A stretch of DNA of 64,000 nucleotides from Lepidurus packardi (Eukaryota; Arthropoda; Branchiopoda; Notostraca; Triopsidae), in assembly GCA_023053545.1 (NCBI GenBank), contig JAKZAN010000004.1, positions 372,001 through 436,000 of the forward strand, in the 5' to 3' direction. This document shows, piece by piece, positions 33,103-45,330 of this stretch. Positions within the stretch are counted from its first letter, which is position 1. Every line of letters starts with the position of its first letter. Both the position numbers and the translations under genes were made by a program. The notes below the pieces were generated by a model that had not been told where the DNA came from, ran no database searches, and saw only the letters and a list, made by a program, of their open reading frames with translations.

Positions 33103-33406
33103 TACGTACCAGCGATGAAAAGCCTTTGGCAGGATGATCACCCTTTTGAACCGCAATTTCTTTCACCTTTTGCACCTTTTAGACATGTGACCATTAATTT
33201 ATTGTGTGCAAATTTGCGATTTCTTTTCCGCAAGATAAAATGTTACGATGCTATTCTGGCGTTTATCCATGGACGACGTTTCCAAGCTCGTGTTTTAAAA
33301 AATATAATTCTAAGACCATTGCTACCAAGACTTCTGCAAAGGAATGCCGCGATGATGTAGTGACTACCAATGGCGGCTCTGCTTCTCCTGTAGATAATGC
33401 TACTCT

Positions 33407-34557
33407 GTGCCTGAACGACCGCTTTGGCAGGGACCCGATAGTCATCATGAAAACCCAGCTTTGCCCGAACCGATCTTTCCGAACTCAGTCATTCAAGAGA
33501 GGCGCAACGTTTTAGGAAAGCAAACAAAAATAGTTTATTTGTCCCCCACAAAGAAGACGTGCCAACTGTTTACACATTTCTTCCTGGGCTTTTCAACAAA
33601 ACCCAAACAATTGGAATAAAAAAATACCAATACACGAGTCTCTCTCTAACTTGGAGACAAGAAATTTCAACTCTAAAAAGAATGGGAAACGACTCTTGTA
33701 TATATTCCATATATATATTATTCATATATTCTTGTATATATTCCAGCAGAAATAAATAACGTCCACGTTCCCTTAGTAGTCCTTTTTACTGTTAACAGTG
33801 GCATTTCTGACTATAGACTTTTCGAAATTGTAACAAGGAGAGAAAAGCTGATGGAATTGGCAGTGCGGCAGCCTTAAGACTATTAATTTCTTAGCCATCA
33901 TTAAAATGCTTCACATGATTCAACCCGAGTCAAATTAACCAAGATATTGTATAAGCTCAACATACGTTACTACAACTGTCCAGCAGTATCCACTTTTCAA
34001 AGGACAATTCAACATGAAAATCATTATTAAAAAAATTGTTACTGGAATCTCTTGAAAAAGTCTGTAACTGGATTTCACTAAAACTGTTACATGACTAGGA
34101 CGCTCCAGAAAGCGAACAAAAAGCAAACAATTCGGCGAATCGGTGTTCCAAGACAAGGCATATTATATAAGTTGGGCACTACAATTCGGTCACAGGAATA
34201 TTATCGATGATCATCGTCCTGCAAAACAAGAGCAACGTGTCAGCAAACCCTCGTTTATCGCAATAACTCAAGAAATTCAGGACACGAATACTAGCATAGC
34301 ATGCAATGCGTCAGTTAAGCGCGTGTCACTCCGAAACAATAATATTCCGATCAATGCCATCCGCCATATGCCATGTGTAATATACCACGCAAAAAGCCCC
34401 CAAACAAGGCGCACAATTTTTTTTTGATTTTATACGACTTCACTTACCTCTTCCCCAAAAGCGGTGCTAGTGCTGGACCAAAAAGAGCGTGGAATTGAAA
34501 TAACAAATTTGGAAAAAAAAAAACTAAAAATAATAATAAGAACACGGTGCTGCCATC
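33407..34557. other. Intergenic region after the array
   Basis: Contains an AT-rich microsatellite-like patch (TATATTCCATATATATATTATTC, about 33700-33745). Open frames such as 34143-34427 have no domain. No gene is supported. Confidence 0.4.
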
Positions 34558-37500
34558 TTACGTCTTGCCGAATGAAATCGTTCGGGTGGCGGGCGCTTCA
34601 AAACTGGAGCCGCCGCTTTTATGTCCTTGTTTCAGAATGCCATTAGTTTTGCCGTTTAATGCAATACTAACAGTGTTATTATCCGTAACTTTAATCGTCG
34701 AACTTTGTCCATTATGCCCTTCATAAATGGATTGCAAGGGAACAGGCGACTTGGGTGACGTCACCGCGCCTTCCGGAGCCTGCTGCTGCTGCAGAACCAC
34801 CGTTCCGAGCGCATCCAAGACCGCTTGGATGCCTGGAGCGGGTTTTTTGACGCCAAACTTCTTCAATCCGGCCAAATTGAGTTCGCCGTTGGCGAGTCGC
34901 AAACCAGGGCGAATCCGCACCGATTTCTCGATGAGAAACTCTTCTTTGCCGTCTGCGTTGGTGGTAATTTTCGACGTTTTCACGTTCACGGTGTTCGCTT
35001 TGGGGTTCAAATACGCAGTGCTGTTATTGAGCTTGGATATTTCTAAAGAACGGCGAGCGGCCACGGTACTAGCTTTCTGCGTTTCCTCTTTGACTGGACA
35101 GGTTGGATTTCTGATCACCACTTTGGCGCTGTTATTCGAAACATGGGGTAACGGAGGTGGCGAAGGTGGTAACGGAGTGACCCCTCCCCCTTCTGGGCGC
35201 TGGCGTAGCCGAGCTCGGGATAGGGTTTCTGCGAGTTCCACTTGCAATTGATCTCGAGCATTGACTTGACCGTGGCGAGCGGAGGAATTCGTGTTGTTGT
35301 TGTTGTTGGCCGGCAAGAAGTCGAGCTTCGTAGGTGAAGGACGATCTTGCTGGGACGCGTAGGCGCCAATCGAGACCTTGGCCGGACGCGTGGCTACTTT
35401 TCTCAAAACCACTTCATCGATCTTGCCCGGTCTGATCGTATTCATATTGGAGCTTGACTTCAAGGGTTTCATTAGCGTGGCATCGTCTTCGTAATCCGGA
35501 GCAGGCAGGTATGAGGCTGACGTACTACCGTTCAGAGTCGTCTTCTTCAACGTAGGAGCTGGCGATTCCTTCGGCGGCTATTAATTATACATAAAAGATT
35601 CATTACTAATTAATGAATGAACAAAAGTAAGATTTGCTAACTAACCTGGGGTGGGGGTGGAGCTGGAATGGACGGTGGGGGCGGCATGGACACACTTTCT
35701 GGCTCGTCACCACGCGACTGAACGCTGACTATGTTCACGGCCTAATACAAACAAAAATATTTATATAAGAAAAGATATCTAAGGATAAAACGTAATAAAG
35801 CGTGTGACGTCACAACTAAGGTAGGGCCGACTGTAAAAGCTTTTCGTTGTTTTGAGAAAATTGGGAGTGTTTTGGTTCTTTTTAACCACGAAAAAGTTCT
35901 GACAGCGATATTTCTTATCACTGACTAGGTCAACCCGGCTCCTTTCCTCCAGGATATTAACTGAGATAAACGGAAATGGCTCTAGGGCTAGTAAATGCAT
36001 GGGGAGAGGTATTAACAGGTAAAATTAGAGGCCATTCTTTATCGCGATGACATTTAGAGGCCTTAATCCCCCATAAGCCTGAAATGACTCACCAATACTT
36101 ACGTATTTTAATATGCAATTCCTTTATTATCTTAATTATTACGAGTATTATGATTATTTTTTTATTCTGATTAGGATTTGACTAAAATTAAAGTAAGCTA
36201 ATATGAAATTTCTTTAATATTTTTAATTATTACGATTATCATCATTAGTTTCTTTTTTTTCTTTTAATTAAGATTTTATTACTCGTAGCATTTTATTTTT
36301 TTACCTGCACAGTTTCCGGACGAAACGAGGGCGTTTCTTCGAGAGATAGGCGGTTTCGCTGCGCTTCTTTGAATTCTTCCATCAGTAGATCGTGTTGCAG
36401 GGCTAAGCGAGCGTCTTCCATCTGCTTTTTCGAGGAAATGCTGGATTCCGAGTTAGTACTGGACACCGAAGTCAATGAGGATCGTTGGCGTTCCAACTGC
36501 AATTTCTCTTCCTTTACCAAGACAAAACAGACCAAGCGTTTGAGTGAATTGAAATGCGAAAATGGTGGATTTTTTTTTATTTTACTTCAAAGACGACGCG
36601 TTCTTGGGCCAAAAGTTGTTTTTCAAGTTCCAAGGACTGCTGAGCAGCTTCCAACTGCAATTTCTCCGTCCAAACCTTGTGATTTTCATCTTTGAGGGTC
36701 GAACCCGAGTCGGACGACAACCTGCGCTGCTGCACTGCTTCTCCCTGCTGATGCAGCTCGGCTTGCGTCCATTCTTTCTCAATTTCACCCCAGTCTTTGG
36801 ATGTGTCCACCAAGACACTGCCCTGCACAATTAATCGCCTAGAACAAGCAAGAAAAAGGCTAATGCCATTTCTTTTCCCTTTTTTAGATAAAGAGATTAA
36901 GACAAGGGGATTGACTCTTTTACCGCTCATCCGAAGCGTCATGCTCTTCACGAACCACGGATAATCGCTTTTTATCATCCAGCACTGGGCTCTGGTCACC
37001 GTTCACCGAGCTACTGTAACCCGCGGATTCAACCGGGAACAAATCCAACCCCGCCCCTTTTAGTATCGTCAAATCCAGCTGATGCGATTCCTTCAGTAGA
37101 CGCACAGCCTACAACAAAAGTTGAGGGATTAGTTCGAATAGTTTAGCATTACAAGCTAAAAGGCTCCATAAACTCTACTGTTAAGATTCAAAAAATAAGG
37201 GAAAAATTTCGATTCTGAGTTTTGGATTTCGAAAAAGTTTGATTTTTAAGACTATTTCTGCCTTTCCCCCATATTATGCTATAGAAAGATTCCCTAGGCA
37301 AATGCCCTACAGGAATTTTCTTACTAAAATAGTATAGTTAGCAGAATAAAGCAAAATAAAGTACAATTAGCAGAATCAAGCTAGCTGGGATCTTTTAAAC
37401 TGTAATAATAACTGATTACAGTCAAAAGTGACCTTAAAGCGAGATAGTATACCTCGACGAAAGCGACGTTATTGAAATTCCGTCCGTTGCACTGCAGAAT

Positions 37501-38919
37501 CTGATCACCCGGTCTTAATCCGACGCCGTAGGCAATGCCTCCTTTGCTGGCCGCCTGCACAAAAATGCCAGGACGCTGCAGCGGTCCTTTGCTGACCCTA
37601 AAACACATTTTTAGTTCAGAAAATTCAGAAATCTTCCGGAAGTTCAGAAAAATCTTCAAAATCCTAAGGAAGTTCATAAATCTTCCGAAATTTCAGAAAA
37701 ATCTTCAGTCTTGAGAAAGTTCAGAAATCTTCAGAAATTTCAGAAAAATCTTCCGTCTTCAAAATTTTCAGAAATCTTCCGGAAGTTCAGAAAAATCTTC
37801 AAAATCCTCAGAAAATTCAGAAATCTTCAAATGCTATCTTTAATAAAAATTCTCGAAATTTAATTTACGTGCATCCCAAGACATCGGAGCGGGCCAAAGT
37901 AATGTAAATCTTGGTCGTCTCTTCGGAGGACCGGTGCGAAGAAGAAGAAGCTGAGGCCGACGAAGAAGACGATGAAGTGGAAGTTGAAGATAGCCGATAA
38001 GACGCGCTGGAATTTTGTCGGTAAAAATCCCCTCTGGCGTCCCCCCAAGGTCCATCTTGTTGATCATTGCTACAAAAAACAACAAGAAACAATACGCAAG
38101 AGAAGGGCATTCTCTCTTAATCAACTTTGTTTGTTCCCCAGCACGGAATACAAGTCTTTATTCTTACTCTGCGACTGGTAGTACGCCGGTACCTAGACAG
38201 AAAAAGACACAAAGAAGTACATTTCATTCCATGTCCATATGCCAAGTCCCATCCACACAAGCCTGTAATCTAATCAGTTTCATCTTTGACCCCCCTCCTA
38301 GCCCAGCAGTATCTCAGAAATAAAAGTAATACACAGCTCTTTATGCGCTGTTTTTTTTTTATCTGTTCAGAGACCAAACAATGTTATCTGTCATTAGTGC
38401 GTCCTATCTGTTTGTTTGAACACGGTAATATGTCAGTGTGAAAACTAAAAGCGCAAAATTCACACACTTACTGCGGACTTTGAGCCGAAGATGAGTCTTG
38501 GCTTTTATTAGACTCAAAACTTCATGGTGCAAAGCGTCTTCGATCGGGAACCCATTAATGCGCACCACTTGGTCGCCCACCTGTTACGGACAAATATAAA
38601 ATACCATTATTCGCCATTACTTCAAGGAAAAGGCTCTTCGGCATCGCTTTTTATTCATTATTGTACCTTTTCTGTCTGTTTTCATTATTGTGACGTACTT
38701 TTAGTCCTTACATAACAAAAACAGCCAGCAAAAGGACAATAATGAATACACAGTGATCGAACGTACTTTTAGTCCTTGCGTTTCGGCCTCGGACCGCGGT
38801 TCCACGTGACTCACGTAGAAGCCGAGGTTATGTTCTCTGCCTCCGCGCAGCGCAAATCCGAAAGCTTCGCCGTGACGCCGCCGCAATCGCACACTTCTTA
38901 ACCTTTGCGAATAATTCAT
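34558..38919 (-). CDS. Harmonin (USH1C)-like PDZ scaffold protein, 797 aa
   Basis: Ten exons, 5' to 3': 38767-38919, 38472-38580, 38168-38192, 37869-38069, 37453-37597, 36924-37108, 36586-36838, 36305-36511, 35646-35741, 34558-35577. All phases close (2,394 nt). PDZ1 is at residues about 8-95 (EAFGFALRGGREH, GLKVGDQVVRING), followed by RSTGVLPVA, matching the post-PDZ1 element of harmonin. A Ser-rich linker precedes PDZ2 (about 140-225; KIYITLARSDVLGC, GLRPGDQILQCNGRNF). Then come a Glu/Gln-rich coiled coil (about 280-420), a poly-Pro stretch and a long basic C-terminus. Harmonin scaffolds cadherin/myosin complexes in actin protrusions. The start at MNYSQRL lacks the harmonin N-terminal domain of vertebrates, so further 5' exons are possible. 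Confidence 0.85.
37610..37830. repeat. Minisatellite in harmonin-like intron
   Basis: Four to five imperfect units of about 50-55 bp built from TTCAGAAATCTTCCGGAAGT and CAGAAAAATCTTC phrases fill most of the intron between PDZ2 exons (37598-37868). Confidence 0.8.
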
Positions 38920-41030
38920 GACTTGTTTTTCAGGGCGCCCTCGTCAGGAACCTGTCACAGATAACGTTAAGCTCATTAATTGGACTTGGGATCCGTTCGG
39001 GAGCCAAAACATGAACTACCTGCTTAATACCCACCTTAACTCATCGACTTGAAAATGTTTATTACGTAACCCCCCGATCCCACAAACACCCTTTCCCTTC
39101 CCGTTTTCTTTCTTTTTGGCTTATTTGATAGCTTGTGCACTCTTATAAGCCCCAAATCAAATTCCGGCACGCTTTGGGCTGGCAAATCGAAAGCGTCGAT
39201 TCGCTATTGAGATCGGACCTACAGCCAAAGCAATCCAAAGAATGGATCATTGAAACCCGAAAGACCTGAACTCAACGTTCACGATTTGTCCCATAAAAAA
39301 GACAAGGAATCGCTTTGCTTAGCTGGCCAACTCACCATTTCCGGTAGTTCACCTACTACAAGAAGCTTTTCACGTTAAAAGAGGGCATTTTCCTGACTGC
39401 GACACACTCCCTCAAGCCAACTCTTTCGAATTCAACTTAGATTTAGGTTTCTTGCCCGGTAATTAACTCCCGTGGCCGCATGCCGCCAAAAGAACTATAG
39501 CTTCTGGCGGGACTGGAATATTCGGTATGATCCTTCATACTTGGCTCAGTCAAGAATGAAATATCTCAAGACTGAAAAAATAGCTTGGTATTGCTCCGCA
39601 GCCTCACGCTGGAAAGGCCAACAATGAAAAAAAACCTATAAACGAGTCCTAGCAAGCGAAACGAGCCAGTGGAACGCGCTCTGAGTACAGTACAGAGTTG
39701 AAAGTGTTGTTGGTGTTAGTTTTCCGTTTCAGTCAAGCTTCCCATCTTTAACGACACTAATTTACACACGAGGGTGTTGTCTTTTGTCGACTCCACGACA
39801 CCCGAAAGAAACAACGGTATAGTACAAGTGTTTCTCTTTTAGTACCTGAAAGTTGTCTTGGTCTTGCTACAAGAAAAGTCACTTCCCGAACCTGAAATGC
39901 GCTTGATTTCATTCCTATTGTCCCTTATTTTCCTATTTAATGAATACTAATTCCCCTTTAGATTTTTTTTTTGGCGGAGAGGAAGCGGGCGGGGCTTGAA
40001 AAATTTCAATGAAATATAAAACTTCGGTCTTTTCAGCTTCTGTAGCTCGCTTCCGCCTCCAACAAAAACTCAAACTCTCCGACTCTCCTTGGAATAACAC
40101 TGGGAGCAAAGAAAATGGTAACTTACAAAATATCAACACTTCACTACTCTGGTTAAGTAAAAGCAAGTTATTGGCTTACGGAACAAAACGCAGCACTCTT
40201 TCCAATCGTCGAATATGCAACGCAAAAGGGGTCTCCGGAACGACCGAGTCACCTGCGACAGGTACCCAGGTGAGCGAGGGACTGAACAAAGGTAGGAAAA
40301 GAGGGGGGGGGGAGGGAAGAGAGGATGCGAAAGTGGACAGCAATGGGGCGGGGCGCAATCTCTAACGAAAAGGAGAAACGCAAAAGGAAAAGAAAGACGG
40401 GGGGAAATCCAATTGGGGTTCGGTTCCGATATTCTACCCCCACGCTATTCTTTTAAGAACACATTTGCGATATCGGGCTAAGTAGTGAGGTTGTAAGGAC
40501 CAAGTATTCGGTAGCCGACTACAGACACATTATCTCGAAAGAATTAGTAAATAAGACAAAGGGGTGGGATTTCGGGGCGTTTTGATAGCCTGGTCATCAC
40601 CATGGACTAATAATAAGCCATTATCTCATCTCGCTCTTTAGTTTCTAATCAGCTCTGCGCAGGGCTTTCGGCAAATGAGAAGAAACAAGGTGGCAAGGTA
40701 TAAAGCCGATTACAAAACAAAGATCAAAGTTTTCTTTTCTTTTTGTTACATGAAAGTTTCCTCAAAGCACTAATCTTTCCGAAATGCCTTTGGCGATTTC
40801 CAGATTACCGGTTGCTTATATTATACAGTATAATACCATGCCTTCCAACAATGAAAGCTATACCGAGCCGGATTGGCTGTTACGAGTGCCAAAAGTGAGG
40901 GAACCAATCCACTCAGTTGAGGTTTCTTATTCATTATTGTATCACACACCACTGGTAAGACATCATTCACTGTTGTGTCATTCGCCATTCGAAAGGCAGG
41001 AGCGAAAATGTCTACCATTTCATAATTCAC
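38920..41030. other. Upstream region of the harmonin-like gene
   Basis: No coding gene recognised. Any non-coding first exon should lie here, and an acceptor-like TGTGACAG on the minus strand near 38953 would suit one. A G-rich tract (about 40300-40318) and short inverted and direct phrases (CATTATTG, CACTATTGCGTC) are present. Confidence 0.4.
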
Positions 41031-42480
41031 TATTGCGTCCTTTTGTATGCCGGAGAAACGCTCCCGAGTCCGGCCTGACCTAAAGAGAACCGACGGTAGC
41101 TTTGCTTTCACATAAGTTTTTTTTTTCGTGCGTTTCTTTTGTTTCAATAAGGCTATGCGAGCATACTTTCGCTCATGTAATAGCGCGTTCCACTGGCTGC
41201 CCTGTCTTGTTGTGCAATGTCTTTGGCACTTAGTGCTTGTACATAGTGTGTAAAGATACACGTTTTTGCACTGGTGCCAAAAATATTGCACCAGTGCAAT
41301 GAGCAAATAGTAAACTGCACTCGATTCTGGATTATAACGCATTTCGATTTCGTTTAAAGACTTCCGCCTATGCCAGGTATAGCCTTATGAGCTTATCCAT
41401 TCGGTAAGGACAGAAGTCGCGAGAACCTGCGGTAAGTAGCAAACCTTTGCTCGGTAACACTCCAAGGGTGCGTTCCAATTGGCGGCTCAACCCGGGTTGA
41501 AGTGGGTTTTCAACCCGGGTTCCAGAACTCGCCTGTTTCAATTGGCCAAACTCGGGTTCAAAGCGGAGTTTGGGGAAGGGTTGTTCGACTCCACTTTGGA
41601 TCAGGGTTGAACACAGCAGAAGCGAGTTGGGGGACGTTTCGCGTCTGGGTGCTAGGTGGAGTCGTGGTTCCATGTAAACAAAACAAAGCTTTTCAAGCAT
41701 TTTCACTCTTTTCGTTTACAGTTATACTATCTTATTCTATCATCACATAAAAATATATTTTTTAGAAATATTATCCTTTCCTTAAATTTTCACTTTTAAA
41801 TGAAGTAGTATTGTATCATTGAGTGCAATACAGCGATTCATTGTCTCTGATTACAAGTTATATCGATTCCAATAATAACCCGATTGAATAGTACATGTGC
41901 CTATTGGGACGCGGGTTTACTCAGCCCGAGTCCGGAAAACTCAACTCCCTAGTCGAGTCCGCAATTGGAACGCACCCCAAGATCCATTATTGCGTCTATG
42001 GGCTTATCAGTTAGGCAGGCCGGAGAAAGGCTCACAAATCCGGCTTGACCCAACTGGAACCGACGGAAGCTTTGCTTTTACCCATTTTTGTTTCAAATTA
42101 TTTTCGCGCGTTTCTTTTGTTTCAAAAAGGCTATGCGAGTGTACTTTCGCTCCATAAGTAAACGGCATTCGTTTCTGGATTATAACGCATTTAGATTTTG
42201 TTTAAATACGTCCGCCTATGTCAGGTTTCGCCTTATGTGCTTAGCATTCGGTAAGGCGGGAAGTCACGCGAAGCTGTAACGAGCAAGAGCAAACCTTTGC
42301 CTGGTAACATTCCATCATTCATTATTGCGTCTTAGTGCTAGTAAGCTAAGCAGACCGGGGAAAGGCTCGCTAGTCTGGCCTGACCCAACTGGAACCGACG
42401 GTGGCTTTGCTTTTACCCAATTTCCCCCCCCCCCCCCGCATTATAAAGCATTTTACTTTCGTTTAAAGACTTCGAACCCT
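41031..42480. repeat. Imperfect tandem repeat block
   Basis: At least three copies of a unit containing CGGAGAAA-GCTC, TCCGGC-TGACC, GAACCGACGG, GCTTTGCTTTTACCC, GCGTTTCTTTTGTTTCAA, GGATTATAACGCATTT and CAAACCTTTGC-GGTAACA. The units start near 41035, 41990 and 42320. The first also has a small extra insert (41180-41310) with a GCACTGGTGC/GCACCAGTGC hairpin. Confidence 0.75.
41466..41977. mobile_element. TIR element (Harbinger-like MITE), 512 bp
   Basis: Terminal inverted repeats GGGTGCGTTCCAATTG at the left and CAATTGGAACGCACCC at the right, flanked by CAA on both sides (41463-41465 and 41978-41980), a possible 3-bp target duplication as in PIF/Harbinger elements. It interrupts one unit of the surrounding tandem block, whose sequence continues on either side. 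There is no transposase ORF, so it is non-autonomous. Confidence 0.75.
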
Positions 42481-43120
42481 ATCAGCTTATATAATAAGGA
42501 AGGTTTCGGAGACCTACAACAACTACTAAAACCCATATATAAGGACGTGACCTTTAATTTCCAAATCTTGGAGTAAATTTAAGAATCAGACGTCTCCAGC
42601 ATGTAAACATTAAGAAAATCAAAGAATCTTCTGATTTCCTTGTGTTTTTATGTGCCCACACGTATTAGTCCAAGCTGAATGCTCAAGACGATGGACAATG
42701 GATGTATCCCGTGCATGGGCATTTGTAATGTCCGACTTTTGTCATACACTTCGTGTTTTCTAACCGTCACGGCTCCTGTCACCTACTTGGAAGCCACCCA
42801 AACCTGTGCGAAAAACTGGAAACAACTTGACAAAAACAAAAGCACACGCACACAAACGATCCTTTCGCTCACGGAATGTGCCTAATTAGAAAGGCCCCCC
42901 AAACAAAATAAAAAAAATAGTACCACAGCTACAAGGAAAATCAGAACACTCAACTTTTTGGCTTGCCACGAACGAGGAAGAAAAAAAATCAGAATCGCAA
43001 TGCGTTAAAAAGCAAAAAAATTTCGTAAGGAAAACAAAAGTTCCAAGAGTCTTTGACGCAGGATTTGCGAATGCACGGGCGCGTCTAAGCTTTTCATATG
43101 CGCTTTTTTTTTATTTTGCG
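42481..43120. other. Intergenic region
   Basis: No gene seen. The 3' end of the splicing-factor gene begins at 43121, with an AATAAA-like signal on the minus strand just beyond (about 43108-43115). Confidence 0.4.
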
Positions 43121-44949
43121 TTACTCGTCCACGTTGCGGCTACCAGAACGGGAACGGGATCTAAAACAGCACGGCATTATTATCATGGCAACAGTGAATT
43201 CTCAGTTGATCCTTTCCCTACCTGCTTCGGGAGGGCGGAGAGCGCTTCTCGCGGGAGGCGGAGCGAGACTTGGAACGCGACTCGGAACGCGACCTCGATC
43301 GGCGGGAACGGCTACGAGAGCGGCTGCGTGAACTTTTTGGAGACACAAGAAAGATCAATTAGTCCAAGTTTTAACTGAAACTCCATCCAAAAAACCATCC
43401 GCTGTACTTGAATTATTGACTCAATCGCACAAGTAAGACCTAATGACTTTGTTCCCAAACATCCGCAACAAAAGAACTTCAATTAAAATGAAACAAAATT
43501 TATCTAAGCAAAAAAAAAATTTACTTCGATGTTTTAAAGCTAAAAATATTTTTTCTACTTTTACTATAATTTTTTCTAATTTTTTTTTTACTTAGATTTT
43601 ATTTGCAATTTTTGTGCAAAATTCGTCAGCTTAATCAAAAGGTGTCTCGACTCGAAATAATTGCCAAAAACTCGCCTTTTCTCAGTTTCCAAAAGGGGAG
43701 TTTTTGCTAATTAATGAAAAATCCATCTTTGAAAGTCACTTGTACGATTATTCGACCCAAAAAAGGGCGTTTGAGATTGGGTCCCGTTAATGGACCCTTT
43801 TTTTTCTTGTTAGGCTGAACCAACTTGTGTGTGTTTTTCAAAAAGCGTGTTTCTGACGATGGCTCTGCAGTCAAACTGGGATTCTCTGTGTTTGTAGAGT
43901 GCAGCTCTGAAGATTTGCTGAACTGATTTGCGCTTGAGAACGAACTTGAGAACGAAGGAACTCAAGAAGACACCCCTGAAGCTGGAGAACCCTGAAGAAC
44001 TGACTATGTGCTTGAGAGCGACGCAAAACGAGGAGTAGGAGAAGCTTTAGGGAGGCCTCCAACCACGCCCAGTGAAGAAAACCGCTAAAGAATTCCCGTG
44101 TGGGCGTGGCCAAGGCCCTCGCAAGCCGTCGCATGGCGGCCTACAAAACATAGATACGGACTTTTATACCGCTCCACACAGTCTTTTTTTTCAAAAAATA
44201 AATGGCTCTTTTTCCCTGCCCATACAGGGCAGGAAAACACTAGGCTTATCGGAGTGAACAGAGCCGCAGGAACTGTAGTTTTGTGGGGAGGACGTGAAGC
44301 GACTCGACGCTGAAGACCATGGAAGGCGTGTCTTTGACTTTTACGGAGGCCACGGACTCTCGTCCTAAAACAGCTTACCGGCCACGATAATTACGACGGC
44401 GACAATCACGAGCGAAATGGCCACGTTCGCCACATTCGTAGCAGCGTTCTTCAGAGCGGGGGGGACCACGCCCCCCACGCGCGGGCCCATTACGATCGCT
44501 ACCACGATCTCGTTTGCGGCCGGTGGAGAGTTCCACGCGTACTCGTCGACCACACAAAGTCCTGTAACAGGTAATGTACGTTTAGTTGGTTTACTCGTTA
44601 ATTTTGTGTAAAATACTAACACAAAGGTGTGTGTTTGTATGTTAGGGAATGGAAAGTTGGAAAAAGAGGTTTTACCTGCCATCAAGGCCACGAACAGCGT
44701 CTTCAGCATCTCGAGGATCTTCAAATTCTACGAAAGCAAAGCCAGGAGGATTCCTCGCTACCCAGACACTTCTCAGTTTGCCATATTCAGAAAAGGCGTC
44801 CTCAATCTCATTTTTGTTGCCAGCTGTGCCTAGCAAAGTTATACTTAAAATTCTTCTTACTTTTCAACTGTAATGGAAAGCGACATACTTGGGGACTTAC
44901 CTAAATCCCCAATATACACTTTGCAATCGCTGCTACTGTAACGAGACAT
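43121..44949 (-). CDS. SR splicing factor, SRSF7/9G8 (x16) type, 178 aa
   Basis: Five coding exons, 5' to 3': 44901-44949, 44676-44829, 44379-44561, 43222-43332, 43121-43160. Phases agree (537 nt). The protein has one RRM (residues about 9-80; RNP2 KVYIGDL, RNP1 GFAFVEF, with the hallmark [15 protein letters not shown]), a CCHC zinc knuckle ([14 protein letters not shown]) and a short RS domain ending NVDE. The RRM plus single knuckle plus RS order is specific to SRSF7/9G8 and its fly relative x16. It would bind exonic enhancers and act in constitutive and alternative splicing in the nucleus. The intron after the knuckle exon is 1,046 bp, about ten times the others, which may mark a regulated cassette. 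Confidence 0.92.
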
Positions 44950-44960
44950 GACAAGTCAAT

Positions 44961-45330
44961 CCTGTGGAGAAAATGTCATTATTAACTATTGTTTTTCTTA
45001 TGGAATTAAAATGCTTATAGTTTCTATGCATTAGAAATTAAATACAGTCATTAGTAATGAATATAACAAACAACGCGTGGACGTGAAAATGGAGATTTGG
45101 TCAGATTAGAGATACGATAAATTAGGATATTTCACGGGGCAAATAAAACTGTAAAACCCTTGGCAAAAGAGTCAAAGTTGGCACATTTAAAGAACACAAT
45201 TAGAAGCATTAATAAAGAACTGTTAGGTTATAGATATTGTGTACTAGGGTAGTTACCTTTAGAAGGATAGAAATCGCCAAATTGACAACTCCAATTTATA
45301 ATCTCCTTCACACAAAACTATGGCGTCGGT
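44961..45330 (-). other. Probable 5' UTR exon and intron of the SRSF7-type gene
   Basis: A strong acceptor (CTCCACAG on the minus strand, 44962-44963) lies 12 bp before the start codon. A matching donor (AAAG then GTAACT) lies at 45256-45257, implying a non-coding first exon from 45257 to roughly 45330. The transcription start is not determined. Confidence 0.5.

Larger units (their letters stand above)
29764..33406. repeat. Tandem array copy 3 (partial, with solo LTR)
   Basis: Offset to copy 2 is 12,616, then 8,168 after the solo LTR when compared with the segment from 23467. Identity is nearly complete up to about 33,335. It then shows several substitutions and a deletion (copy 1 carries about 40 extra bp after GATGTAG) before ending near 33406. 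It lacks the IR body. Confidence 0.85.

Noticed and set aside
41031..42480. CRISPR-like regular repeats
   Set aside because: Units are hundreds of bases long and imperfect, in a eukaryotic genome. They are ordinary tandem repeats.
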